The notes under the pieces: model-generated
The model's input: the letters and a program-made list of their open reading frames with translations, nothing else
What the model was told of the DNA's origin: nothing
The model's database searches: none
NCBI RefSeq assembly: GCF_024464595.1
Contig: NZ_JANHAW010000001.1
Coordinates: 781,083 to 845,082, forward strand
Direction of reading: 5' to 3'
From: Halobellus litoreus
Lineage (GTDB): Archaea; Halobacteriota; Halobacteria; Halobacteriales; Haloferacaceae
DNA: 64,000 nt
Part shown: positions 32,392 to 40,468 of the stretch, in pieces
Layout of the letters: every line of letters begins with the position of its first letter
How positions within the stretch are numbered: the first letter of the stretch is position 1
Translations under genes and position numbers: made by a program

Positions 32392-33333
32392 ATGCGCCAC
32401 GAGACGGAACCGAGGTCGACCGATACCGCGCAGTCGGCGGGGCACCCGACCCGCGCTGCCGAGCGGAACCGCGACCTCGTCGATCGAGACGAATCAGCGT
32501 CCGAAGGTGGGCTACTCCCATCTCTCGACGACGGGATCACCCTCCTGGATGTCGCGGAGGGCCGCGGCGTCTCCGTGCTCCAGGCCCTCGTCTTGGATCA
32601 CTTGCTGCTGAACGAGGGTCCCGCATTCTGGGTCGACGCCGACGGCCACGCGACGACGACGCGACTCGCCCGTCTCGCGCCGAGCCAGCGCCTCCTCGAT
32701 CGGGTCCACGTCGCCCGCGGCTTCACGCCCTACCAGCACTACAGCGCCGTCTGCGACCTCTCGGAGGAGGTCAACCGGCAGATCCGGGCCGCAGCGTCGG
32801 GGCCGGACCGTTCCGGCGCGCGCGCGGCCGCATCGCCACGGACGCCGTCGCTCGTCGTCGCCCCCGCGTTCGACGCGCAGTACCGCGCGGCCGACACGCT
32901 TTCGAAACCGCACGCTCGGACGCTGCAGACCCGCGCGATCGCCCGGCTACGTGCCTGCGCCGACGCTTACGACGTGCCGGTGCTCGTGACGCGCACCGCG
33001 ACCGACGCGTTCACCGGTCCCATCGAGACCGCCGCCGAGCGACGCCTGCAGTGCGAACGGACCCGCCTCGGCCCACGCTTCGTCGGCGAGGAGTTCGAGA
33101 CGCTGGTGTACCCCGTCGCCGAGGACACGTACCAGACGACGTTCGCCTACTGGCGGCAGGTCCTCGGAATCCGCGCCGAGCAGGTGGGGCTGGAGCCGTC
33201 TGCGGCCCCCGAATGGGACGCCGCCGCGACACCCGTCGGAACCGGCGTGACGGCGACCGGCGAGACCGCCACGCTCGTGGCGGACCCGCTGCTCGACGCG
33301 CGGGGCGGTTCCGGGGACGCTGGGGGGCAGTAG
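32392..33333 (+). CDS. RecA/RadA-like protein lacking Walker A (ImuA-like)
   Basis: 313 residues from ATG 32392, the leaderless start 27 bp after TATA; longer frames run into Arg-rich noncoding DNA. The order of elements is that of a RecA core: ITLLDVAEGRGVSVLQALVLDHLLLN at the P-loop position, FWVDADGHATT, LDRVHVARGFTPYQHYSAV, a hydrophobic strand SLVVAPAFDAQY at Walker B, and VPVLVTRTA. The P-loop lacks GKT/S and the Walker B Asp is missing, so ATP hydrolysis is unlikely. Bacterial ImuA is also a RecA-like protein, and supports a translesion polymerase. First gene of a three-gene unit that precedes polB. Confidence 0.7.
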   Translation: MRHETEPRSTDTAQSAGHPTRAAERNRDLVDRDESASEGGLLPSLDDGITLLDVAEGRGVSVLQALVLDHLLLNEGPAFWVDADGHATTTRLARLAPSQRLLDRVHVARGFTPYQHYSAVCDLSEEVNRQIRAAASGPDRSGARAAASPRTPSLVVAPAFDAQYRAADTLSKPHARTLQTRAIARLRACADAYDVPVLVTRTATDAFTGPIETAAERRLQCERTRLGPRFVGEEFETLVYPVAEDTYQTTFAYWRQVLGIRAEQVGLEPSAAPEWDAAATPVGTGVTATGETATLVADPLLDARGGSGDAGGQ

Positions 33334-33334
33334 G

Positions 33335-33652
33335 ATGGGGCGGACCAACCCGACCTATCGGGACGCGTTGCGGGCCATCGAGGATCGCTGGACGGACTTC
33401 CGGCGGGCGCTCCGCCGGCGCGACAGATCGCGGTTCGATCGGCTGTTCGCCTACGCTCGCGAACACGCCGACGCGGCCGGGCTGTTGAACCACCGGAACC
33501 CGCTGCTGCCGGCGCTTCTCGGCATCGATCTCGAGCAGGAGGCGCGGCTCGATGCACACGAAGAGCGCCTCGACGAACTCGAAGCCGCCCTCGACGCAAC
33601 GGGCGACCGCCGACGCTCGCGGGACGATGCAGCGGAGGACGGACCGCGATGA
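33335..33652 (+). CDS. Small helical charged protein in the polymerase cassette
   Basis: 105 residues starting 1 bp after the RecA-like stop and overlapping the exonuclease start (ATGA). Helical segments YRDALRAIEDRWTDFRRALRRRD, RFDRLFAYAREHADAA and LEQEARLDAHEERLDELEAAL suggest a coiled-coil or helical bundle. The middle has LLNHRNPLLPALLGI, a hydrophobic patch suited to protein contact. It has no known domain that I recognise. Tight coupling on both sides implies it works with the RecA-like protein and exonuclease. Confidence 0.75.
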   Translation: MGRTNPTYRDALRAIEDRWTDFRRALRRRDRSRFDRLFAYAREHADAAGLLNHRNPLLPALLGIDLEQEARLDAHEERLDELEAALDATGDRRRSRDDAAEDGPR

Positions 33653-34302
33653 CCGTCCTCGATACGATCGCGTTCGACATCGAAACGACCGGGTTCGGAG
33701 CCGACGATCGGCTGACCGTCGCCGGCTTCGACTCGGCAGTCGGATCGCGCGTGTTTCTCAACACCGGCGGGACGGCGTCCCCGCCCGAACTCGAACCGCA
33801 CTTCGACGGCGTCACGAGTTCGCCGGTGACGATCTCCACGCACGAAACCGAGCGCGAACTGCTCGAAGCGGTCGCGGCGTTCGCCGATTCGACGATGTCG
33901 AAGCGCGACGTCAAACTCGTCGCTTTCAACGGCGAGACGTGGAACGGGGGGTTCGACCTGCCGTTTCTCCGGACGCGACTCAGCCATCACGAAGTCGACT
34001 GGCCGTTCGCGGATCTCCCGTACGTCGACGTGATGGCCGTCTTCGAGGCGCGCTTCAATACGCGCGGGAACACGCTCGTCGGCGTCTACGACGAACTCGT
34101 CGGCGACGAACTGAGCGCTCTCGATCCGTTCGACGACAGCGCGGAGGCGGTCGAGGCGTGGGAGACCGGTGACTTCGAACGACTGCTCTTACACAACGTC
34201 GCCGACGTCCGTCGAACGCGCGCGTTGGCGGACCTCGCGGAGCGATACTGTTCGAAGTCCGATTTCTCGATGAAGTCGCTCGATCCCGTCGTGAGCGACT
34301 AG
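33649..34302 (+). CDS. Stand-alone 3'-5' exonuclease (RNase H-like, DnaQ/PolB-exo type)
   Basis: 217 residues. All three exonuclease motifs are visible: Exo I TIAFDIETTGF (Asp10, Glu12), Exo II LVAFNGETWNGGFDLPFL (Asn94, Asp103), and Exo III LHNVADVRRTRAL (Asp186). The Exo II form NxxxxxxxFDLPFL resembles the proofreading domain of family B polymerases. The polymerase 180 bp downstream has lost these motifs, so this protein may provide proofreading in trans. Alternatively it processes DNA ends. Translationally coupled to the small helical protein upstream. Confidence 0.85.
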   Translation: MTVLDTIAFDIETTGFGADDRLTVAGFDSAVGSRVFLNTGGTASPPELEPHFDGVTSSPVTISTHETERELLEAVAAFADSTMSKRDVKLVAFNGETWNGGFDLPFLRTRLSHHEVDWPFADLPYVDVMAVFEARFNTRGNTLVGVYDELVGDELSALDPFDDSAEAVEAWETGDFERLLLHNVADVRRTRALADLAERYCSKSDFSMKSLDPVVSD

Positions 34303-34402
34303 CGATCGTCCGGTCGGTCTCGGGAGGGCGGCTCGCAGGCCTCGCGGCCCGGAAACCGGCTCTGAAAGCGCAGACCCGCCGGACGGTGTCGGGAACGGGC
34401 TC

Positions 34403-34440
34403 GTTTCCGGAAATCCGGAACCGACACGCCACCGGTTATC
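34403..34440 (+). promoter_or_regulatory. polB promoter with paired CCGGAA boxes
   Basis: TTTCCGGAAA (34404-34413) directly followed by TCCGGAA (34414-34420), then CCGACACGCC and the TATA-like GGTTATC (34434-34440). TATA to ATG 34483 is about 45 bp, giving a leader near 20 nt. The paired boxes and their distance to TATA match the recA-like promoter base for base in spacing. Confidence 0.6.
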
Positions 34441-34482
34441 AGTCAGCCCACCGTCGCCGCGGATACGGAGGGTACCTGTGGA

Positions 34483-36651
34483 ATGCCGTTCACGATCGAC
34501 TTCCTCGACGACGGCCGCGTCCTCGAATGGGAGGTGACGGCCGACGGTGCCGTCGCGACCGCCCGCGAGGACTACACGCCGCGGTTCTACGTCGGCTCGC
34601 GCGCACCCGACGCCGACGTCGACCTCGAAGCGGTCCGCACGCAGTACGAGCGTCACCCGGACGTCGTCGCGACCGGGATCCGCTCCCGACGGCCCGGCTT
34701 CCGCCGCGACGACGAGGCGGTCCTCGCCGTCGACGTCGCCCACGTCGACCGAGTCGCGCCCCTCGCCCGTCAGGTACGCCAGCTCTCGGCGCCGCCGGTC
34801 GGCGACCTCGCCTGTTTCAACGTCGACTTCTCGCGCGAGTTTCGCTACTGCCTGGAGAACGACCTCGATCCGACCCCGGCGACGGCGCTGTCGACGCTCC
34901 GACTCGGTGTCCCGGTGACCGAAACGGCCGAGGGTGCGTACACAGAACTGACCGTCGACGGCGAGGTCGTTTCGGGGTCGTCGACGGACGTCCTCGCCGC
35001 GGTCCGGGCGGCACTCGACGCCCGCAATCCCGACGTGCTCGTCTGCTCGACGAGCGAGATCGTCCCGACGCTCTCCGAGATGGCCGCCGACGCCGGCCTC
35101 GACGACTTCACGCTGAGCCGGCGGCCCGACGTCGACTACCAGCGGCTCGCCGGTCGTTCCACCTACGCCAGTTACGGCCGCGTCGGCCACTCGCCCGCGC
35201 GGTACAACGTCCCCGGGCGCGCGATCGTCGACGAGTCGAACACGTTCTTCTACGGCGAGACGAACCTCGACGGGATCCTCGACCTGGTCTCACGGTCGAA
35301 GAAGCCGATACAGGAACTCGCGTGGGCTTCGATCGGAAACGTGCTCACGGCCATTCAGATCTGCGAGGCACACAGCCGCGGCGTATTGGTGCCGTGGAAC
35401 TCCTGGCGACACGAGTTCTTCAAGCCGATGGGCACGCTCCACGACGCGGACCGCGGCGGGTTCGTCTTCGCGCCGGAGGTCGGGGTTCACGACGACGTCC
35501 ACGAACTCGACTTTTCGAGCCTCTACCCGAACATCATCTGCAGTCGAAACGTCTCCCCCGACACCATCCGCTGTTCGTGTCACGGCGACCGCGAAGACGT
35601 GCCCGAACTGGGGTACGCCATCTGTGACGAGCGGGGGTATCTCGTCGACGTCCTCCAGCCGATCGTCGACGCCCGCGACGGGATCAAGGCCGAAATTCGC
35701 CGCGAGCGACGCCGATCGGATCCGGATTCCGACCGGCTGGAGGCGCTGGCGGGACGATCGGCCGCGCTCAAGTGGATCCTCGTGGCCTGTTTCGGCTATC
35801 AGGGGTTCAGCAACGCGAAGTTCGGGCGAATCGAATGCCACGAGGCGATCAACGCCTTCGCCCGCGAGATCCTGCTGACGGCGAAGGACCGCCTCGAAGC
35901 GGGCGGGTGGCGCGTCGTGCACGGCATCGTCGACTCGATCTGGGTGACGCCGGACCCCGACGTCGACGGCGCCGAGAGGCGGGGCCTCGACGCGCTGGCG
36001 GCCGAGATCTCCGAGGCGGTCGACGTCCGACTCGAATACGAAGCCGAGTACGACTGGGTCGCGTTCGTGCCGCAGCGGGGGAGCGACACCGGCGCGCTGA
36101 CGAAGTACTTCGGCAAGCGCGCCGGCGAAGCCGAGTTCAAAATCCGCGGCATCGAAGCCCGACAGCGCTCGACGGCCTCCTTCGTGGAAGCGACGCAGCG
36201 CGCCCTCCTCGAACGGTTCGACGACTCGCGAGACCCCGACGACGTGCTGTGCACGCTTCGGGAGGCGATCCGAGAGCTCCGCGCCGGGGGAGTCGACCCC
36301 GGACGGCTCGTCGAACGGAACCGCGTGTCCAAGCCGCGAGACGCCTACACGCAGTACACGAAAAACGTCGCGGCGCTCGAACGCGCCAGCGACGACGGTC
36401 TGGGCGTCCATCCCGGCCAGTCGATCGAGTACGTCGTCGTCGACGACGAGAAGCGCTCGCGCGATCGGGTCGCGCTCGCCCACGAGGAGCCCGACTCGTA
36501 CGACGCCTCGTACTACGAGACGCGGCTCGTGCGGGCGGCCGAGAGCGTTCTCTCGCCGCTGGGGTGGGACCGAGAAGACGTTCGACAACGGCTCGACGGC
36601 TCGTATACGCCGGAGCTACCTACGTTCGGCGTCGATTCGGGCGGCTGGTAG
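34483..36651 (+). CDS. Family B DNA polymerase (PolB2-like) with degenerate exonuclease domain
   Basis: 722 residues. N-terminal domain (FYVGSR, ACFNVDFSREFRYCLEN) is as in family B enzymes. Where Exo I (DxE) and Exo II should be (about 135-260) the sequence reads LSTLRLGVPVTET and RNPDVLVCSTSEIVPTL, without acidic ligands, so proofreading is lost. Polymerase motif A is intact (DFSSLYPNI, Asp343). Motif B is KWILVACFGYQG (Lys430). Motif C is HGIVDSIWV instead of YxDTDS: the first Asp is replaced, the second (Asp484) is kept. The two most critical metal ligands therefore remain and some activity is likely. It has its own promoter inside the cassette. A translesion or damage-response role is inferred. 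Confidence 0.85.
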   Translation: MPFTIDFLDDGRVLEWEVTADGAVATAREDYTPRFYVGSRAPDADVDLEAVRTQYERHPDVVATGIRSRRPGFRRDDEAVLAVDVAHVDRVAPLARQVRQLSAPPVGDLACFNVDFSREFRYCLENDLDPTPATALSTLRLGVPVTETAEGAYTELTVDGEVVSGSSTDVLAAVRAALDARNPDVLVCSTSEIVPTLSEMAADAGLDDFTLSRRPDVDYQRLAGRSTYASYGRVGHSPARYNVPGRAIVDESNTFFYGETNLDGILDLVSRSKKPIQELAWASIGNVLTAIQICEAHSRGVLVPWNSWRHEFFKPMGTLHDADRGGFVFAPEVGVHDDVHELDFSSLYPNIICSRNVSPDTIRCSCHGDREDVPELGYAICDERGYLVDVLQPIVDARDGIKAEIRRERRRSDPDSDRLEALAGRSAALKWILVACFGYQGFSNAKFGRIECHEAINAFAREILLTAKDRLEAGGWRVVHGIVDSIWVTPDPDVDGAERRGLDALAAEISEAVDVRLEYEAEYDWVAFVPQRGSDTGALTKYFGKRAGEAEFKIRGIEARQRSTASFVEATQRALLERFDDSRDPDDVLCTLREAIRELRAGGVDPGRLVERNRVSKPRDAYTQYTKNVAALERASDDGLGVHPGQSIEYVVVDDEKRSRDRVALAHEEPDSYDASYYETRLVRAAESVLSPLGWDREDVRQRLDGSYTPELPTFGVDSGGW

Positions 36652-36716
36652 TCGGTGCTGACCCCGTCTGGTCCGCGCGCTCTGGATTTATAGGGCCCGA
36701 TACGGTAATGACAGAC

Positions 36717-37097
36717 ATGGCCGACACGAAAGAGGGACGGGAGAAGCAAGCAGCCGACGAGGAGCGGCGACAACTGCGGCGTGCGGTGAAAGAGGCGCTG
36801 ACTCGCGCCGACGAGGCTGAACCTCCCGTCGACGAGGAACGGATAACGGAAATGGTCGACGACGACGCGGTGACATTTCCGCCCGCGTGCCACCGTCGAA
36901 ACTGCGAGGAACCCGCGGAGTTCCTCGTGCTCGAACGGTACCAGGAGGAAACGGGACAGGGGGCGGTCGAGGCGACGGCCGCTCTCTGCCGAACGCACAC
37001 CGCCGAAGAGAGCCCGACGAATCTCGACGGCGCCTACGAAGGGTACGTGTTTCGCGTCGTGCCGCTCGACGTGTCGTCGACGCGGGAGTCAGAATAG
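36717..37097 (+). CDS. Small Cys/His zinc-binding protein
   Basis: 126 residues from ATG 36717, 27 bp from the TATA box TTTATA (36687-36692). An ATG three codons earlier is only 18 bp away. The N-terminal 50 residues are charged helices (REKQAADEERRQLRRAVKEAL). CHRRNCEEPAEFLVLERYQEETGQG and ALCRTHT together give CxxxxC...CxxH, a likely zinc site. Family not recognised. It follows polB in the same direction but with its own promoter and no CCGGAA box. Confidence 0.65.
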   Translation: MADTKEGREKQAADEERRQLRRAVKEALTRADEAEPPVDEERITEMVDDDAVTFPPACHRRNCEEPAEFLVLERYQEETGQGAVEATAALCRTHTAEESPTNLDGAYEGYVFRVVPLDVSSTRESE

Positions 37098-37179
37098 CCC
37101 CGTTGCCCCACCGCTCGATGGGGCAGGAACGGCCGCCCGTCACCGAGACTCATTACGGTCGGCCGTGTAGGGATCGCTG

Positions 37180-38022
37180 ATGGGACGCAGTCTCTCCGCG
37201 TCGGAGGACCGGACGGCCCGCGATCTGATTCAGTTCTATCTCCTGGATCACCAGACGCCGCTTGGGAAGGGAATCGACCTCGCCCTGTTGGGACTGAATT
37301 TGGTCTTCGTCGGGATCTTCGTGGTCGAAACCTATCCGATCGCCGCCGAGTTTCGGTCGACGCTCTGGCAGCTCGAAATCGGCATCGCGCTCGTCTTCGC
37401 CGTGGAATATCTCCTCCGGTTGTACGGCGCGCGCGACCGAGTCACGGAGTTCTTCAACGGGTACACGATGGTGGATCTCCTCTCGATTTTGCCGACGCTC
37501 TCGGTGGTGTTGCTGCCGGCCTCGGTCAGCGTGTTGAACGTCGGGTTTCTGCGGGTGATCCGGGTCATTCGCGTGCTTCGGTTCTATCGCTTCACCGCCG
37601 ACGCGGAGTTCTTCTTCGGGACCGTCTCCGACAACACGCTCCGTGCGATGAAGCTCCTGCTGACGATTCTGGTGCTTCTTTTCACCTCCGCGGGCCTGTT
37701 TTACAGCGCCGAGAGCGGAACGAACCCGGACGTTGCGACGTTCGGCGACTCCTTCTACTACACCGTCGTCTCGCTCTCGACCGTCGGGTTCGGCGACATC
37801 ACGCCGACGACGTCGGCGGGGCGGTGGATCACCGTGGGATCGATTCTGGCGGCCATCGTCCTGATCCCCCGGCAGGCGAGTAAGATCCTCAAGGAGTGGA
37901 CGTCCCGGGACAAAGTGAACGTCACGTGCCCGGAGTGCGGCCTGGAGTATCACGAATCCGATGCGTCTCACTGCAAGGCCTGCGGCCACGTGATCTACCA
38001 GCAGACGGATTCCCGCGAGTGA
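37180..38022 (+). CDS. Voltage-gated potassium channel with C-terminal zinc ribbon
   Basis: 280 residues, Kv-type six-helix subunit. S1 to S3 at about 31-50, 64-81 and 96-113. S4 carries regularly spaced Arg (RVIRVIRVLRFYRF, 125-138). S5 is at about 157-175, the pore filter TVGFGD at 201-206, and S6 at 217-232. The cytoplasmic tail is a four-Cys zinc ribbon (Cys250, 253, 265, 268; CPEC and CKAC) in place of an RCK/TrkA domain. It should conduct K+ in response to depolarisation. The ribbon may be a tetramerisation or redox/metal-sensing element. Confidence 0.88.
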   Translation: MGRSLSASEDRTARDLIQFYLLDHQTPLGKGIDLALLGLNLVFVGIFVVETYPIAAEFRSTLWQLEIGIALVFAVEYLLRLYGARDRVTEFFNGYTMVDLLSILPTLSVVLLPASVSVLNVGFLRVIRVIRVLRFYRFTADAEFFFGTVSDNTLRAMKLLLTILVLLFTSAGLFYSAESGTNPDVATFGDSFYYTVVSLSTVGFGDITPTTSAGRWITVGSILAAIVLIPRQASKILKEWTSRDKVNVTCPECGLEYHESDASHCKACGHVIYQQTDSRE

Positions 38023-38062
38023 GCGACGGCCGTGTGCGAATCGGCGAGCGCCGTTCCCGACG

Positions 38063-39208
38063 TCAGAAGAGTCGCTCGGTGGCGACCTCGGTCCCCTCGA
38101 CGAGGGCCTCCAGTTTCGCCCAGGCGATCTCGGGGTGGACCATCGCCAGCCCGGCCTGGGTGTCGAACCCGCAGTCGGGGGCGGCGACGATCCGCGTGGG
38201 GTCGCCGACGGCGTCGGCGACGCGTTCGAGTCGGTCGGCGACGACCTCGGGGTGTTCGACGACGTTCGTCTTCACGTCGACGACGCCCGGGATGAGCGTC
38301 CAGTCGTCGGGCAGGGGGTGCTCGCGGAAGACGCGGTACTCGTGCTGGTGCCGGGGGTTCGCCTCCTCGATCGAGAGACCGCCGATGTCGAGGTCGTAGA
38401 GGATCGGCAGCACTGCCTCCAGCGGCTTGTCGCGGTGGTGCGGTCCCTCGTAGCTCCCCCAGCAGGTGTGCACGCGGATCTGCTCGTCGGGGATGTCCTT
38501 CGTCGCCTCGTTCAGCGCCTCGACGTGCATCCGGACGACGGGCTTGAGCTTCTCGATGGGCCGGTCGCCGAACCCGCGGTGGCCGGTCGTCAGCAGGTCC
38601 GGGGCGTCGAGCTGGAGCGTCGCGCCCGTCTCGGCGATGAGTTCGTACTCCCGTTTGAGCGCGTCGCCGACGACCGAGAGGAACTCCTCGTGGGAGTCGT
38701 AGTAGTCGTTGACGAGCGTCGCGGCGGCGACGCCGGGCGAGGCCGCGGTGATGAACGTTCCCTCGAAGTCGAAGTCGCCGGCGTCGAGCAACTCGTAGAA
38801 CGTGTCGATCTCCTCGCGCGCGGCGTCTTCGCCCGCGTACTCGACGGGACCGGTGACGGACGGCTGCTTGGTGAGATCGATCCCCTCGGCGTGGAAGGCG
38901 TCCTCGGCGTATTCGGGGTAATCGGCGAGGTCGTCCCACAGGGGGGCCTCACGCGTGTCACCGATTCCGGAGAGCCTGTTGGCGACGTACCAGTTGAACG
39001 AGACGCGCGGCTGCTCGCCGTTGTTCACGATGTCGAGGCCCACGTCCGCCTGTTTCTGGATGACGGCCTCGGTGGCGTCCACGACGGTCTCGTGCCAGAC
39101 CTCCTCGTCGACAGATTCCCCGTCTTGGCGGCGTTTCAGAAGTTCGAGCAGTTCCGGCGTTCGCGGCAGGCTTCCGATGTGCGTCGTCAGGATGCGGTCG
39201 TCGGTCAT
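38063..39208 (-). CDS. Cobalamin-independent methionine synthase-like protein (MetE C-terminal type)
   Basis: 381 residues, matching only the catalytic C-terminal barrel of MetE. LTTHIGSLPRT at the N-terminus and zinc ligands HTCWGSYEG (His, Cys), SIEEAN (Glu) and APDCGFDTQ (Cys) are present. These bind the zinc that activates homocysteine. Archaeal core MetE enzymes of this size are thought to take methyl groups from a corrinoid protein or other donor rather than methyl-THF-polyglutamate. Monocistronic, with an AT-rich promoter at about 39235-39280. Confidence 0.88.
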   Translation of the reverse strand: MTDDRILTTHIGSLPRTPELLELLKRRQDGESVDEEVWHETVVDATEAVIQKQADVGLDIVNNGEQPRVSFNWYVANRLSGIGDTREAPLWDDLADYPEYAEDAFHAEGIDLTKQPSVTGPVEYAGEDAAREEIDTFYELLDAGDFDFEGTFITAASPGVAAATLVNDYYDSHEEFLSVVGDALKREYELIAETGATLQLDAPDLLTTGHRGFGDRPIEKLKPVVRMHVEALNEATKDIPDEQIRVHTCWGSYEGPHHRDKPLEAVLPILYDLDIGGLSIEEANPRHQHEYRVFREHPLPDDWTLIPGVVDVKTNVVEHPEVVADRLERVADAVGDPTRIVAAPDCGFDTQAGLAMVHPEIAWAKLEALVEGTEVATERLF

Positions 39209-39445
39209 TCGTTACCGGAACAATCCACGTCGGCGTTAATATGAATTGCGGTACTATATTATTCTCAATTATGCCTTATGGTTATTAAAATGGCGAACAG
39301 CGCGAACGGATGATACCCATCGCGAGCAAGATAATCGCGCGAAAACGGGTCTCATCGCCGCTAGTCGGACGTCCCCCCGCGACCGATCGAGAGGGATGCG
39401 TCGATCCGGGACGGTCACGGGCCCACTCGCCGTGAAGACTGCCGG

Positions 39446-40279
39446 TCAGTCCCGGAACCCCTGTCGCCTGACGCTGTCGTCGCCGCTCTCGTCGGTGTCG
39501 TCGTCTCCCTTGGCTTCGTCGCTATCGCCGTCTCCGCTGTCTTCGTCTCCGTCGGCCTCGTCGCTATCGCCGTCGATCACCTCGTCGATTTCTTTGCTGA
39601 CGGTCTCTTCGACGGTTTCGGTCACCTCCTCGGTTACTTCTTCGCTGACGGTTTCACCCACCTTTTCGGCGACCTCGTCGACCTCCTTGCTGACGGTGTC
39701 CTCGACCGTTTTCTCGACCTTCTCGCTGACGGTGTCCTCGACGGTCTTCTCCACCTCTTCACTGACCGTGTCTTCCACCGTCTTCTCGACCGTTTCGCTG
39801 ACCGTCTCGCCGACCGTTTCCTCGACCTTCTCACTGACCGTCTCGCCGACCGTTTTCTCGACCTCTTCGCTGACGGTTTCGCCGACCGTTTTCTCCACTT
39901 CCTCGCTGACGGTTTCACCGACCGTTTTCTCGACCGTTTCGCCAACCGTCTTTTCGACCGTTTCCCCGACCGTCTTTTCCACCGTCTCGTCGACGGTCTT
40001 TTCGACCTCTTCGCTGACGGTCTCGCCGACGCTCTTCTCGACTTCCTTGGTCACCGTGTCGCCGACGGTCTCTTCGATCCGCTCGGCCACTTCCCGGGTC
40101 ATCCAGTCGGGGTCGAACCGCGACATCTTCCAGCCGATGTGGATGACGTACGAAACCAGTACTCCGAGGCCGAACGCGACCCCGACGGCGGTCTCCACCA
40201 AGAGGATCAGTCCGATCGCGACGAAGATCGTGACACCGTACGCGAGATCCGTAATGAAGTCGGCGCGGGCCGGATTCAT
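39446..40279 (-). CDS. Membrane-anchored long coiled-coil repeat protein
   Basis: 277 residues from ATG 40279. Two hydrophobic helices (about 8-50) anchor it. Residues 63-232 are a near-continuous repeat built from VEKTVGET (8 residues) and VEKTVGETVSEE (12 residues), with Val/Thr at hydrophobic positions and Glu/Lys elsewhere, predicting a long coiled coil or beta-helical rod. The last 45 residues are strongly acidic (DGDSDEADGDEDSGDGD). A further ATG exists far upstream, but the sequence there is not conserved-looking. Possible roles are membrane scaffolding or envelope spacing. No family assigned. Confidence 0.75.
   Translation of the reverse strand: MNPARADFITDLAYGVTIFVAIGLILLVETAVGVAFGLGVLVSYVIHIGWKMSRFDPDWMTREVAERIEETVGDTVTKEVEKSVGETVSEEVEKTVDETVEKTVGETVEKTVGETVEKTVGETVSEEVEKTVGETVSEEVEKTVGETVSEKVEETVGETVSETVEKTVEDTVSEEVEKTVEDTVSEKVEKTVEDTVSKEVDEVAEKVGETVSEEVTEEVTETVEETVSKEIDEVIDGDSDEADGDEDSGDGDSDEAKGDDDTDESGDDSVRRQGFRD
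39584..40093 (-). repeat. 24/36-bp coding tandem repeats
   Basis: About fifteen degenerate units encoding VEKTVGET with optional VSEE inserts. Nucleotide identity is highest in the centre (about 39790-39990), showing recent expansion there and older divergence at the ends. Confidence 0.85.
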
Positions 40280-40468
40280 CGGTTCCCCACCTCGAGTCGT
40301 ACCTTCGTGGAATCCATACGTGTCCACTCGAACTCCAGACGGGAATACCGTCCGTTCCTCCGACGACTTTCGGGCCGGCGTGGACCCTGACGCCGTTCGG
40401 TCGGGATCCGACCGCCCATCAGCGGCCAATGTCCAACCGCTTAACCGACTGCGCTGCATCCACTCCGT

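Noticed and set aside
39584..40093. Tandem repeats considered as a CRISPR array
   Set aside because: Units are contiguous, in frame and coding (VEKTVGET); there are no unique spacers and no cas genes.
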